The translations under genes were made by a program, and so were the position numbers. From NCBI RefSeq assembly GCF_002001045.1, contig NZ_MUNR01000011.1, forward strand, positions 434,001 through 498,000: a stretch of DNA of 64,000 nt, written 5' to 3'. This DNA is from Rhodanobacter sp. C01. GTDB lineage: Bacteria; Pseudomonadota; Gammaproteobacteria; Xanthomonadales; Rhodanobacteraceae. Every line of letters starts with the position of its first letter. Within the stretch, counting starts at the first letter, position 1. Below, in pieces: positions 28,347 to 37,598 of the stretch. The notes under the pieces were generated by a model. It was given only the letters and a program-made list of their open reading frames with translations. It did not search any database and was not told the DNA's origin.

Positions 28347-28963
28347 GGGCGCCGCTCTCCGGCGAGACGGCGCGGGTTGCTGTCGTGCAGGGAAGGGCGT
28401 TCGCGTTCGGCCAGCCATGGCACGTCCGGCAAGCCGCCGTGCTCAAGCCAGGTATCGCGCACATAGGCGTAACTGGGCAGATCGCGGGCCAGCAGACTGA
28501 CCTGTGGACCATCCTTGCCCATGCGTTGCTGGCCGACTTCCTGGAAACCGTAGGTACCATGGAACAGCACCACCACGTCGTCGCGCGGCTCCAGGAACAC
28601 CTCGCAGGTCAGCAGCGGCACGCGCACTTCGGCGTAGCTGTGCACGTCGCAATAGAAGATCCGGCCCAGCCCGTGACGACGGTAGGCATTCGCGATCACG
28701 ATGCGGTCGATGTAGACGAACTGAGGGTAGTGTTCGGCGAACCAGCGATAATTGGGGCTCTCGTAATCCCCGCCTTCACGCAGGGCGATGAGGAACCCGG
28801 CCAGATGACCGTCGATCTCGGCCACGCGAAAATACTCGGCGTGCTCATGGAAATAGCGCAGCCGGGCGGCATCAAGGGCGAGGATGGAGCGACCGGCGGC
28901 GTTGTTGAGCGCCAGCACGGCATCTAGGTCGTGCTCGCGCACGTCGCGGATGGCAAGGGCCAT
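28343..28963 (-). CDS. GNAT family N-acetyltransferase
   Basis: 206 residues. The GNAT core is seen as the N-terminal REHDLDAVLALNNAA, VAEIDGHLAGFLIAL, and the acetyl-CoA-binding YIDRIVIANAYRRHGLGRIF (the RxxGxG/A-type loop). The C-terminus (GKDGPQVSLLARDL) resembles the COG3818-type acetyltransferases. GGAG lies 6 nt before ATG 28963. It overlaps minC by 4 nt and heads the min operon, an arrangement I do not know to be explained. Substrate unknown. Confidence 0.85.
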   Translation of the reverse strand: MALAIRDVREHDLDAVLALNNAAGRSILALDAARLRYFHEHAEYFRVAEIDGHLAGFLIALREGGDYESPNYRWFAEHYPQFVYIDRIVIANAYRRHGLGRIFYCDVHSYAEVRVPLLTCEVFLEPRDDVVVLFHGTYGFQEVGQQRMGKDGPQVSLLARDLPSYAYVRDTWLEHGGLPDVPWLAERERPSLHDSNPRRLAGERRP

Positions 28964-29172
28964 TCGTTGCTCCGCAATGAAATGAGGACAGGAACCCAAG
29001 GTCGACGGGTCGACCTCACAATGGGCGCATTATGACATGCGGCCGGTGCGGGTTCATCTCGCAAGGGCACATGTAAAGGCTTCGTAAAGCGGCTGGCTGT
29101 CCGGCAGTTGCAGCAGCCATCCATGACTTCTCGCGCATTGCGTGAAAACGATGCGCCCTCAATGATGCTGGT

Positions 29173-30396
29173 ATGCGCTGGCCTTTCTTCAATCACATCC
29201 GCCTGCTTCGTTATGCGGGCTTCTTCACCTACCTGTCGGTGGGCACGCCACTGATTACCAATTGGGCCACCGAGCGGCTCAATCAGTTGCAGCGCCCGAA
29301 TTTCTCGTTGTTGCTGTGGACGCTGTGTTACCTGGTCTTCGGCCTGATGTACTGGCTGCTGACCAGCAACCTCGGCTCACGCCGCTACCCAGGCCTGAAA
29401 CTGCTGGGACTGGCCCTGATGACGGCGGCGGCGGTGGCGGTGGGCTGGTACAGCCACAGCGGCCTTTCGGCGATGCTGATGGTGGTCGCCTCGCTGGTGC
29501 TGCCTTGGCTGTTGCCGTTCTGGCTTGCCGCTTTCTGGCTTGTATTGCAGCACCTGAGCCTGGTCGCGATCTTTGCCACCTTTCCCGAATACGACCACAG
29601 CATCGGGCTGGGATTCCTGCAGGCGAGCATCTACCTGGGCATTTCGGTGCTGGTATTCATCACTTCGACGGTGGCCAGCCAGCAGGCCGAGCAACGTGAA
29701 GGGCAGCGCCGGTTGAATTCCGAACTGCGCGCGACCCGCGCGTTGCTGGCCGAGTCCAGCCGCATTGCCGAACGCATGCGCATTGCGCGCGATCTGCATG
29801 ATCTGATCGGCCATCACCTGACCGCGCTGAGCCTGAACCTGGAGGTGGCCAGCCACCTCACCAACGAAGCGGCTGGCGCCCATGTGCGCAAGGCACAGAG
29901 CACGGCCCGGCTGCTGCTCGCCGATGTACGCGAAGTGGTCAGCGAGTTGCGCCAGGACGACGCCATCGACCTGACCCAGGCACTGCGCAGCCTTACCGAA
30001 GGCGTGCCGGGACTGAATGTGCACGTGGTCATGCCGCCACGCTTCAGCGTGGAGGATCCGCGTCGTGCGCAGGTGTTGCTGCGCTGCGCGCAGGAAATCA
30101 TCACCAATACCGCCAGGCATGCCGGTGCGCGCAACCTGTGGCTGAATTTTGCCTATGCCGGGGAAAGCCTGCTGGGACTGCATGCGCGTGACGATGGCCG
30201 CGGTGCCGAGCAGGTCGAGCCGGGTAACGGTCTGTCCGGCATGCGCGAGCGGCTGGCCGAATTTGGCGGCAGCATGACGCTGGACACCGGTCTGAGCCGG
30301 GGGTTTGCCCTGACCGTGCGGCTGCCACTGGGCGAGCACACCGCACTGGCGCATGCGCCGTCACGATTTGAGCCGCCTGCATTGAATGTGTCGTAA
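29173..30396 (+). CDS. Sensor histidine kinase (DesK/LiaS/NarX type, HisKA_3)
   Basis: 407 residues. The N-terminal 165 hold about five or six membrane helices with almost no periplasmic domain, so sensing is probably within or at the membrane. A short coiled coil (170-205) leads to the HisKA_3 motif RIARDLHDLIGHHL, phosphoacceptor His209. The HATPase_c domain follows with the N box ITNTARHAGA and G1 box DDGRG. It is paired with the LuxR-type regulator 100 bp downstream. The topology is reminiscent of DesK, the membrane-fluidity sensor. Confidence 0.92.
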   Translation: MRWPFFNHIRLLRYAGFFTYLSVGTPLITNWATERLNQLQRPNFSLLLWTLCYLVFGLMYWLLTSNLGSRRYPGLKLLGLALMTAAAVAVGWYSHSGLSAMLMVVASLVLPWLLPFWLAAFWLVLQHLSLVAIFATFPEYDHSIGLGFLQASIYLGISVLVFITSTVASQQAEQREGQRRLNSELRATRALLAESSRIAERMRIARDLHDLIGHHLTALSLNLEVASHLTNEAAGAHVRKAQSTARLLLADVREVVSELRQDDAIDLTQALRSLTEGVPGLNVHVVMPPRFSVEDPRRAQVLLRCAQEIITNTARHAGARNLWLNFAYAGESLLGLHARDDGRGAEQVEPGNGLSGMRERLAEFGGSMTLDTGLSRGFALTVRLPLGEHTALAHAPSRFEPPALNVS

Positions 30397-30495
30397 TGTT
30401 GGCGGTTCGCACGGGTGTTGGCGTGGCAGAATGCGCCTTCGCTGGCAGGGCGGCGTCCGGGCCGTCCCCGAGTCATGTTTCTCCGAGGATTCGCG

Positions 30496-31137
30496 ATGAT
30501 CTCCGTTTGTCTCGTTGACGACCAGAATCTGGTGCGCCAGGGGGTACGTTCGCTGCTGGACCTGGCGGAAGACATCCGCGTGGTGGCCGAGTGTGCCGAC
30601 GGCGCGCAGGCGGTGCAGGATATTCCGCGAATCAAGCCCGACGTGGTTCTGCTGGATCTGCGCATGCCGAACATGAGCGGGCTGGAGGTGCTGCAGGCAC
30701 TGTCGGTGCGCAACGAGTTGCCACCCACCATCATCCTCACCACTTTCGATGACGACCAACTGGTGCTGCAGGGCCTCAAGGCCGGTGCGCGCGGCTATCT
30801 GCTGAAAGATGTCTCGCTGGAGCAACTGGTGGAAGCGGTGCGCACCGTCGCTGGCGGCGGTTCGCTGGTGGCGCCGATGGTCACACAGCGCCTGATGGCA
30901 GGTGTCTCGCGGATGCAGAACCATTTCACCAGCCTGGAGCAGCCCGACCCGCTGACCGAACGCGAGACCGAGATCCTGCGGCTGCTGTCAGGCGGCTACA
31001 GCAACAAGGAAATCGCCAATTCGCTGAAAGTGGCCGAGGGGACGGTGAAAAACCACGTTTCCAACATCCTCTCCAAGCTGGGCGTGCGCGACCGTACCCG
31101 TGCCGTGCTCAAGGCACTGGAGATGGGCATCGTCTGA
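30496..31137 (+). CDS. LuxR/NarL family response regulator
   Basis: 213 residues. The receiver domain has acidic pair D8-D9, phosphoacceptor Asp54 (VLLDLRMP), and the conserved Thr/Lys positions (TTFDDD, LLKDVS). The C-terminal HTH LuxR domain reads LTERETEILRLLSGGYSNKEIA ending TVKNHVSNILSKLGV. GAGGA is 6 nt before ATG 30496, so the extra upstream in-frame codons are leader. Partner of the preceding kinase; targets are not visible in the window. Confidence 0.94.
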   Translation: MISVCLVDDQNLVRQGVRSLLDLAEDIRVVAECADGAQAVQDIPRIKPDVVLLDLRMPNMSGLEVLQALSVRNELPPTIILTTFDDDQLVLQGLKAGARGYLLKDVSLEQLVEAVRTVAGGGSLVAPMVTQRLMAGVSRMQNHFTSLEQPDPLTERETEILRLLSGGYSNKEIANSLKVAEGTVKNHVSNILSKLGVRDRTRAVLKALEMGIV

Positions 31138-31191
31138 GCAAGGCGCAGGCTGCGGCCGGCTGGGTCGCGGAGCGCCCGCATGCTCGATGCA

Positions 31192-31213
31192 GGGGGCCTT
31201 GCGCCCCGTTTTT
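31192..31213 (+). terminator. Rho-independent terminator after the response regulator
   Basis: GGGGC/GCCCC stem with a 5-nt loop, followed by G and five Ts, about 55 nt after the stop codon. Confidence 0.7.
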
Positions 31214-31391
31214 GGCCTTCCAGACACGCATGCGCCGGCGGATAGCGTTCCAGCTCGCGAGCAAGTAACATCCGTAGCTTCGGCGTTTGCCGACCCCCTG
31301 CCACGGCCCTCGGGAACCTTTGGGCAGACCCGTGCGGCGGCTGGGGCGACATCTTTAGGTATGGCGTAAAGACGCTTCGGAGAACTCTGGA

Positions 31392-32756
31392 ATGATGCGT
31401 GTCCTTGAATTTCTTGTTGCCCTGGTCATCGTTGCTGCACTCGGTGTCGTGGCAGCCGTGATCATGCCCGGCAGTGGCCATGTGGAGCGCCAGCTGGTGA
31501 TCGGCAAGGATCTGCGCCAGGTTTACGATGTACTCGACAACTACCGCCGGCTGCCCGACTACGCCGTGCTGCGCAGCTACGACCACAACGTGCAGTTCAG
31601 CTTTTCCGGCAAGGCTTTCGGCCCGGGCGCCGAGGTCAGCTGGACCAGCACCGATCCCAAGGTCGGCAACGGTGGTCTGACCATCGCCAGCGCCACGCCG
31701 GATTTCGACAAGATCTCGCCCACCACCAAGAGCGCCAGCATCGTCTGGAATCTGGACAACGACTGGCGCGGCCTGGACAAGCACTTCACGCTGGACCTGG
31801 ATCGCCAGGGCAGCCGCGGCCAGCTGACCCAGGTCACCTGGTCGTATGACGTGGCCTACGGCTGGAACCTGGTCAACCGGTTCTCCAGCATGTACATCCA
31901 TGGCGACCCCGATGCATTCGTGCAGTTCAGCCTGAACAACCTGCAGAACGTGCTGGCAGGTATCGCCAACGTCGATTACAGCGCGCTGATTCCGTACATC
32001 GAGCAGACCCAGCCGACGCCGGTGCTGCTGGTGTCCACCTCGATTGCACGCAAGGACGGCCTGGAAGGGCTGGACGATGCCACCAGCAAGGCCATCGGGG
32101 AACTGCAGGCGGCGGCCAAGAAGCTCGGTGTGAACGTGACGGGTCCGCGCATCCTGTTCACCACCAACTATGGCGACCAGACCTACACCTTCGACGTGGC
32201 GCTGCCGATCGACTCCAGCACGCTGACTGTCAACGGTCAGAGCGAACAGCTGACTGCGCCGACCGCGGCCCCGCTGGACACATCCGCGCCGGCTGACGCC
32301 AGCAGCACCGCTGGCGCCGCCAGCGCACCGCTCGCGGTGGGCAGCCGTGACCGCTTCGGCCGACTGGTGGTGGACAACGATGTGCGTGCCACGCTGGCGT
32401 TCGGCGGTGCTGCCCTGAAGGGTGTGTGGAACGGCACGTTCGCCGGCGTGCCGCTTACCCGCGACTTGCTCAAGGCCTATGCGCAGACCCACGGTTACAC
32501 GTTTGACGACGTGGTCAACCGGCCGTACGACATCATCGTCACGCCGGAAGTGAAGGACGCCGGCGGCAACATCACCACCTACGCCAAGTACAACGTGTTC
32601 CTGCCGATCACCAACGCACCGGCACAGACGCCGGAGCAGGAAGCCGGGATCCAGCCGCCGTCGCCCGATACGGGGGCGCCGGCCACTTCCGGCACGGCGC
32701 CGGCACCGGCCAGCACGGCAGCAGCCCCGGCTGCAGCTGCCAGCGCTGCCCAGTAA
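31392..32756 (+). CDS. SRPBCC family membrane-anchored protein with GyrI-like second half
   Basis: 454 residues. One N-terminal membrane helix (about 5-25) is followed by an SRPBCC/polyketide-cyclase-type domain (VERQLVIGKDLRQVYDVLDNYRRLPDYA ... to about 175). A second region from about 205 (PVLLVSTSIARKDGLE, the GyrI-like start) is interrupted by an Ala/Thr/Ser-rich insert and ends in a Pro/Ala-rich tail (415-454). Both folds bind hydrophobic or aromatic small ligands. The function is unknown. CGGAG lies before the ATG, and a strong terminator follows. Confidence 0.75.
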   Translation: MMRVLEFLVALVIVAALGVVAAVIMPGSGHVERQLVIGKDLRQVYDVLDNYRRLPDYAVLRSYDHNVQFSFSGKAFGPGAEVSWTSTDPKVGNGGLTIASATPDFDKISPTTKSASIVWNLDNDWRGLDKHFTLDLDRQGSRGQLTQVTWSYDVAYGWNLVNRFSSMYIHGDPDAFVQFSLNNLQNVLAGIANVDYSALIPYIEQTQPTPVLLVSTSIARKDGLEGLDDATSKAIGELQAAAKKLGVNVTGPRILFTTNYGDQTYTFDVALPIDSSTLTVNGQSEQLTAPTAAPLDTSAPADASSTAGAASAPLAVGSRDRFGRLVVDNDVRATLAFGGAALKGVWNGTFAGVPLTRDLLKAYAQTHGYTFDDVVNRPYDIIVTPEVKDAGGNITTYAKYNVFLPITNAPAQTPEQEAGIQPPSPDTGAPATSGTAPAPASTAAAPAAAASAAQ

Positions 32757-32777
32757 CCCGGGCGCGTTGCAGAGACC

Positions 32778-32810
32778 AAAGGCCCTTCCGACTGGAAGGG
32801 CCTTTTCTTT
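32778..32810 (+). terminator. Strong rho-independent terminator
   Basis: A 12-bp stem AAAGGCCCTTCC/GGAAGGGCCTTT with a 4-nt loop and a T-rich tail directly follows the SRPBCC gene. Confidence 0.92.
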
Positions 32811-32960
32811 GTCGGCAGCTTTTGCATCCACCGCGGGCAGCGGCCGCGTCATCATGCGAACCGCCTGGGTGTCTTGCGGTACATTGCGAAACGACTTGCA
32901 ACGTCGCGGCTGCCGCATGGCAACAGTCGGCCTCGCATTCCTCATGATTTTCCAGCGGAC

Positions 32961-33917
32961 ATGATCGAAACCGACCAGCTCACCCGATGCTATGGCAACC
33001 TGACCGCGGTGGATGCGCTGAGCATGCGCGTCGAGCCCGGTCAGGTGCTCGGTCTACTGGGCCCCAACGGTGCCGGCAAGTCCACCGCGATGCGGATGAT
33101 CGCGGGATTCCTGATACCTACCTCGGGCACGGCGCGGGTCTGCGGCCACGACGTCGTGCGTGAACCGACGAAGGCCAAGCGTGCGCTGGGCTATCTGCCG
33201 GAAGGTGCGCCGAGCTATGGCGAGCTGACCGTGCAGGAATTCCTGCAGTTCATCGTGCGGATGCGTGAACTCAAGCCCGAAGTCGGCTACCGCCGCTTCG
33301 ACGAAGTGGTGCACCGGCTGCAGCTCGAGGACGTGCTGGGAGTCTGCATCGATACCCTGTCGAAGGGCTTGCGCCGACGTGTCGGGTTGGCCCAGGCGAT
33401 CCTGCACGACCCGCCGGTGCTGATGCTCGACGAGCCCACCGACGGCCTGGATCCGAACCAGAAGCATGCAGTGCGCCAGCTGATCGACATGATGGCGCGC
33501 GAGCGCACGATCCTGATTTCCACCCATCTGCTGGAAGAGGTGCATGCGCTGTGCAATCGCGTGGTGATCATCGCCAACGGCAAGCTGATGGCCGATGCCA
33601 CGCCTGCCGAACTGGAACAGCGTTCGCGCTATCACGGCGCGGTGTCGTTCAGTGCGCCGGGCAGCGGCATGTCGCAGGAAATGCTGGGTCGCCTGCCGCA
33701 AGTGGCGTCGATCGAGGTCGATCCGCTGGATGGCCGTATCACGGTGTTTCCGAAGCCCGGTGAGCGCATTCTGGAGCCGGTCGAGCGCCTGTTGCGGGAA
33801 CAGGGCCTGGAGGTGTCGGAGATACAGCTGGAGCGCGGCCGGCTGGACGAGGTGTTCCGGCAGATCACCACCCGCGACGGCAGCCATGCCAATACGGCGA
33901 ACGGGGGAACGCCATGA
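32961..33917 (+). CDS. ABC transporter ATP-binding protein (GldA/NosF-like)
   Basis: 318 residues. Walker A GPNGAGKST at 34-42, signature LSKGLRRRVGLAQAI near 132-146, Walker B VLMLDEPTDGLDP, and the H-loop STHLLEE. A C-terminal extension (about 240-318) is typical of ABC-2 exporters and of the gliding-associated GldA group. ATG 32961 was chosen because the homologous N-terminus (MIETDQLTRCYGNLTAVD) begins there. Overlaps the permease gene by 4 nt. Confidence 0.92.
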   Translation: MIETDQLTRCYGNLTAVDALSMRVEPGQVLGLLGPNGAGKSTAMRMIAGFLIPTSGTARVCGHDVVREPTKAKRALGYLPEGAPSYGELTVQEFLQFIVRMRELKPEVGYRRFDEVVHRLQLEDVLGVCIDTLSKGLRRRVGLAQAILHDPPVLMLDEPTDGLDPNQKHAVRQLIDMMARERTILISTHLLEEVHALCNRVVIIANGKLMADATPAELEQRSRYHGAVSFSAPGSGMSQEMLGRLPQVASIEVDPLDGRITVFPKPGERILEPVERLLREQGLEVSEIQLERGRLDEVFRQITTRDGSHANTANGGTP

Positions 33918-34648
33918 CCTTGCCGGGCGTGGTTATGCGGCGTGAGCTGCGCAGTTATTTCGTGACGCCGGTGGCCTATGTGTTCCTGGTGATCTTCCTG
34001 GTGCTGGCCGGCATCCTCACGTTCTATGCGGGCGACTTCTACGAGCGCGGGCAGGCTGACTTGCAGCCGTTTTTCGTGATGCATCCATGGCTGTACCTGA
34101 TCCTGGTGCCGGCGCTGACCATGCGCATGTGGGCCGAGGAAACCAGAGGGGGCACGCTGGAGCTGCTGCTGACCCTGCCGATCACGTTGTGGCAGGCCAT
34201 GCTCGGCAAGTTCCTGGCGGCATGGCTGTTCATCGGGCTGGCACTGGTGCTGACGTTTCCGATCTGGATCACGGTCAATTACCTGGGCTCGCCCGACAAC
34301 GGCGTGATCCTGGCCGGCTATCTGGGCAGTTGGCTGATGGCCGGTACCTTCATCGCGATCGGTGCCTGCCTGTCGGCGTTGACCCGCAGCCAGGTGGTGG
34401 CTTTCATCCTGACCGCGCTGGTCTGTGTGCTGCTGATCCTGGCCGGGCAGCCGCAAGTGCTGGATTTCTTCCAGGGTACGCTGCCGCGCAAGCTGATCAA
34501 TGGCGTCGCGCACCTGTCGATGCTGCGTCATTTCGAGGCGATCTCGCGCGGCGTGCTGGATGTGCGCGACCTGCTGTATTTCCTGCTCAGCACGATCGGC
34601 TGGCTGCTTGCGGGCGTATTGCTGCTTGACCTGAAACGGGTGCGTTGA
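33914..34648 (+). CDS. ABC-2 type permease (GldF-like)
   Basis: 244 residues with six predicted membrane helices. The pattern VMRRELRSYFVTPVAYVFLVIFLVLAG ... and PWLYLILVPALTMRMWAEE near residue 60-78 (amphipathic coupling helix next to a conserved Glu) is characteristic of the GldF/NosY ABC-2 permeases. It works with the overlapping ATPase upstream and the large auxiliary protein downstream. Confidence 0.9.
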   Translation: MTLPGVVMRRELRSYFVTPVAYVFLVIFLVLAGILTFYAGDFYERGQADLQPFFVMHPWLYLILVPALTMRMWAEETRGGTLELLLTLPITLWQAMLGKFLAAWLFIGLALVLTFPIWITVNYLGSPDNGVILAGYLGSWLMAGTFIAIGACLSALTRSQVVAFILTALVCVLLILAGQPQVLDFFQGTLPRKLINGVAHLSMLRHFEAISRGVLDVRDLLYFLLSTIGWLLAGVLLLDLKRVR

Positions 34649-34651
34649 CCC

Positions 34652-36568
34652 ATGCGCCACCTGCGTCTGCCACGAGTCCTGTCCACCCCGCTGCGATTGA
34701 CACGGCGCACTGCGCTGTATGGGGGACTGTTGTTGCTGGTGCTGGTATTTGTGCCACTGATCGTGGCCAGCAGCCGTTGGCTGCATGCGTCGCGGATCGA
34801 CCTCACCACCGACAAGCTGTACACCTTGACGCCGGGGACACTGCAGATCGTCGATACGCTGAAACGGCCGCTGCGGCTGACCCTGTATTTCTCCGACCAC
34901 GCGACCCGCGATCTGCCGCAGTTGCGCAGTTACGAGCAGCGCGTACGCGAAATGCTGCAGGAGATGGTGGCGCGGTCGCACGGCCGCATCCGCCTGCAGG
35001 TGATCGATCCGGTGCCGTACTCGGACGACGAGGCGAGTGCGGAAGGCGATGGCCTCACCGCAGCCAATGGCGGCAGCAATGGCGAGCGGGTGTTCTTCGG
35101 CTTGACTGGCAGCGCGATGGCGGGTAATGCCGACGTCGAGACCGCAGACGATCGCGTGGCCGAGAAGACGTTGTCGATCCCGTTCTTCGACCCGGCACGC
35201 GAGGCCTTTGTCGAATACGACATCGCGAAGCTGCTGTACGAACTGAACCAGGCCAGCAAGCCGTCCATCGGGGTGATCAGCTCGCTGCCGGTCGCCGGCA
35301 ATCCGATGCTAGGCCAGCCGGCGTGGACGGTGATGCAGCAGCTCGACCAGTTGTTCGACGTGAGGATGCTGGACGCGACCACGCTGAAGCATGTCGACGA
35401 GAGCGTCAGGGTGCTGCTGCTGATCCATCCCAGGCAGCTGCCAACCGATGCGCAGTATGCAATCGAGCAGTACGTGCTGCATGGTGGCCACCTGGCGGTG
35501 TTCGTCGATCCGGACGCGGAGCTCGATACCACACCCTATGCTGCCGACAGCCCGACCTTCCCCGACCACAGCTCGGACCTGCCGCGCCTGTTTGCGGCGT
35601 GGGGCGTCCTGTACGACCCGCACAAGGTGGTACTCGACCGCTCTCGCGCGCTGCAGATCGAACTGGCCGGCAGCAGCCTCAATCATCCGGCGATGCTCGG
35701 TCTCGGCACGCAGGAACTCAACCGCGATGACGCCATCACGGCCAGCCTGCAGCGGATCAACGTCTCCACCATCGGCTATTTCGATCTGACGCACGATGCG
35801 CACACGCGGCTGATTCCCCTGCTGCAGAGCAGTGCGGAAGCCGAGGTAGTGCCGACCCAGCGGGTGCTGGATGCTTCCAGCGATCCCGCGGGGCTGCTGC
35901 AGGGATACAAGCCGGACAACAACCAGTACGTGCTGGCCGCACGACTGCGCGGCACGCTCGACAGCGCGTTTCCGGAGCGTGCCGGTCAGCCGGGATATCT
36001 GGCCCATTCCGCACCGAATGCCGAGGTGATCCTGGTCGCCGATACCGACCTGCTCAGCGACCGCCTGTGGGTCGAGCCGCAGACCATGCTCGGCCAGACG
36101 ATGATGCAGGCGTTCGCCAACAACGGCGATTTCGTCACCAACCTGGTCGACAACCTCAGCGGTTCCTCGGCGCTGCTGTCGATCCGCGGCCGTTCCACCT
36201 CGCAGCGCCCGTTCACGCGCGTGGATGCGCTGCGCAACGTGGCTGACCAGAAATTCCTGCAGAAGGAGCACGAGCTGGAGCAGGAGTTGGCCGAGACCCG
36301 GCGCCGGCTTGATGAGTTGCAGCCGTCCAAGGGCAACCACGGCAGCACCATGACGACCGAGCAGCGGCAGGAAATCGAGCAGTTCCGCCAGCGCCAGCTG
36401 GCGATCAACAAGGAGTTGCGCGAGGTGCAGCACCAGCTCAATGCCGAGATTGACGCGCTCGGGCTGCGCCTGAAATTCATCAACATCGTGCTGGTGCCGG
36501 CGCTGGTGGCGCTGATCGGGTTGCTCTATGGCTGGCGCCGCAGCCGGCGCAGCCGTCAGCGCAGATGA
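34652..36568 (+). CDS. GldG-like auxiliary protein of the ABC system
   Basis: 638 residues. A membrane helix near residues 20-42, then a large periplasmic-type domain of the GldG/DUF4350 kind (ASRWLHASRIDLTTDKLYTLTPGT, LTLYFSDHATRDLPQLRSY, GGHLAVFVDPDAELD), a coiled coil at about 530-605, and a C-terminal membrane helix at 610-630. In Bacteroidetes the homologue is needed for gliding; in Proteobacteria the role of this ABC set is unknown. It follows the permease by 3 bp. Confidence 0.88.
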   Translation: MRHLRLPRVLSTPLRLTRRTALYGGLLLLVLVFVPLIVASSRWLHASRIDLTTDKLYTLTPGTLQIVDTLKRPLRLTLYFSDHATRDLPQLRSYEQRVREMLQEMVARSHGRIRLQVIDPVPYSDDEASAEGDGLTAANGGSNGERVFFGLTGSAMAGNADVETADDRVAEKTLSIPFFDPAREAFVEYDIAKLLYELNQASKPSIGVISSLPVAGNPMLGQPAWTVMQQLDQLFDVRMLDATTLKHVDESVRVLLLIHPRQLPTDAQYAIEQYVLHGGHLAVFVDPDAELDTTPYAADSPTFPDHSSDLPRLFAAWGVLYDPHKVVLDRSRALQIELAGSSLNHPAMLGLGTQELNRDDAITASLQRINVSTIGYFDLTHDAHTRLIPLLQSSAEAEVVPTQRVLDASSDPAGLLQGYKPDNNQYVLAARLRGTLDSAFPERAGQPGYLAHSAPNAEVILVADTDLLSDRLWVEPQTMLGQTMMQAFANNGDFVTNLVDNLSGSSALLSIRGRSTSQRPFTRVDALRNVADQKFLQKEHELEQELAETRRRLDELQPSKGNHGSTMTTEQRQEIEQFRQRQLAINKELREVQHQLNAEIDALGLRLKFINIVLVPALVALIGLLYGWRRSRRSRQRR

Positions 36569-36703
36569 TCACGACGGGTCATTGCGGGTATCACCCGAGC
36601 CTGCGAGTGGCAATCTGCCGCAACGCGAATGACCTGTGCGGCAGTATGCTGGGCGATCGCAGATGGGTTTCGGGTCGGATGGGATCGCTGGTGTACTGAC
36701 GTG

Positions 36704-37579
36704 ATGGCAACGTTGTTGAAATGGATGGTGCCGTGGGAGTTTTCGTGGGTGTTTCTCGCGATCTTCCTGTCGACCTGCGTGCTCTACCTGCGTGGCAGCC
36801 GCCGCTTGCCGGTGAGCTTCGGCCGCAAGCTGGCGTTCTGGATCGGCATGGCGATCATCTACTTGTCGCTTCATACCTATCTGGACTACTACGCCGAGCA
36901 CGAGTTCTTCATGCATCGCATCCAGCAGGTGCTGCTGCATCACCTCGCGCCGTTGCTGATCGTGGCCACCTATCCGGCCACGGTGTTGCGTGCCGGCCTG
37001 CCGTTGGCGTGGCGCCTGCGCGTGCTGCGTCCGCTGCAGCGATCATGGCCGTGGCGCCTGATCAGCGGGGTGATCCTGAATCCGCTGGTGGCCACGCTGC
37101 TGTTCGTCGTGTTCGTGCTGATCTGGCTGGTTCCGTCGTTGCAGACGCTGGCGATGCTGGACTGGAGGGTCTATCGCTTCATGAACTGGACGATGCTGAT
37201 CAGTGGCTTCGCCTACTGGTCGTTGGTGCTCGATCACCGGCCGCATCCGCCGGGACGGATGACGGCCGGCCTGCGCGTGCTGTCGCCCGCCGTCACCATG
37301 ACACCGCAAATCCTCGCTGGTGCCATCGTCACGTTTTCGAAGACCGACCTGTACCCGATCTTCGAGATCTGCGGTCGCGCGTTCACCTTCAACGTGCTGA
37401 CCGGGCAACTGATCGGCGGCGTGATCACCTGGGTGCCGGCGGCCCTGATCGAGTCGATCGGTGGCCTGCTGGCATTGCGCCAGTGGTTGCGGCTGTCGCG
37501 CAATGGACGACTGCCACGTCGCCCGTTGCGTCAACCGACGCTGCGTTCGTCGGCGACGACCAGTCCATCCGCGGAATGA
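36704..37579 (+). CDS. ctaG: Cytochrome c oxidase assembly factor, CtaG (caa3) family
   Basis: 291 residues with about seven membrane helices. HEFFMHRIQQVLLHHLAPLLIV (conserved His residues thought to handle copper) and SLVLDHRPHPPG are marks of the Caa3_CtaG family, which helps insert Cu into heme-copper oxidases. ATG 36704 follows a GTG; weak ribosome-binding site. It is convergent with the PCu(A)C and SCO1 genes, which also work in Cu(A) and Cu(B) maturation, so the three form a copper-delivery neighbourhood. Confidence 0.88.
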   Translation: MATLLKWMVPWEFSWVFLAIFLSTCVLYLRGSRRLPVSFGRKLAFWIGMAIIYLSLHTYLDYYAEHEFFMHRIQQVLLHHLAPLLIVATYPATVLRAGLPLAWRLRVLRPLQRSWPWRLISGVILNPLVATLLFVVFVLIWLVPSLQTLAMLDWRVYRFMNWTMLISGFAYWSLVLDHRPHPPGRMTAGLRVLSPAVTMTPQILAGAIVTFSKTDLYPIFEICGRAFTFNVLTGQLIGGVITWVPAALIESIGGLLALRQWLRLSRNGRLPRRPLRQPTLRSSATTSPSAE

Positions 37580-37598
37580 AGCAGGGATGGCATGTTTT

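Noticed and set aside
31214..31391. Possible regulatory RNA upstream of the SRPBCC gene
   Set aside because: I found no conserved riboswitch or sRNA signature beyond the terminator at 31192.
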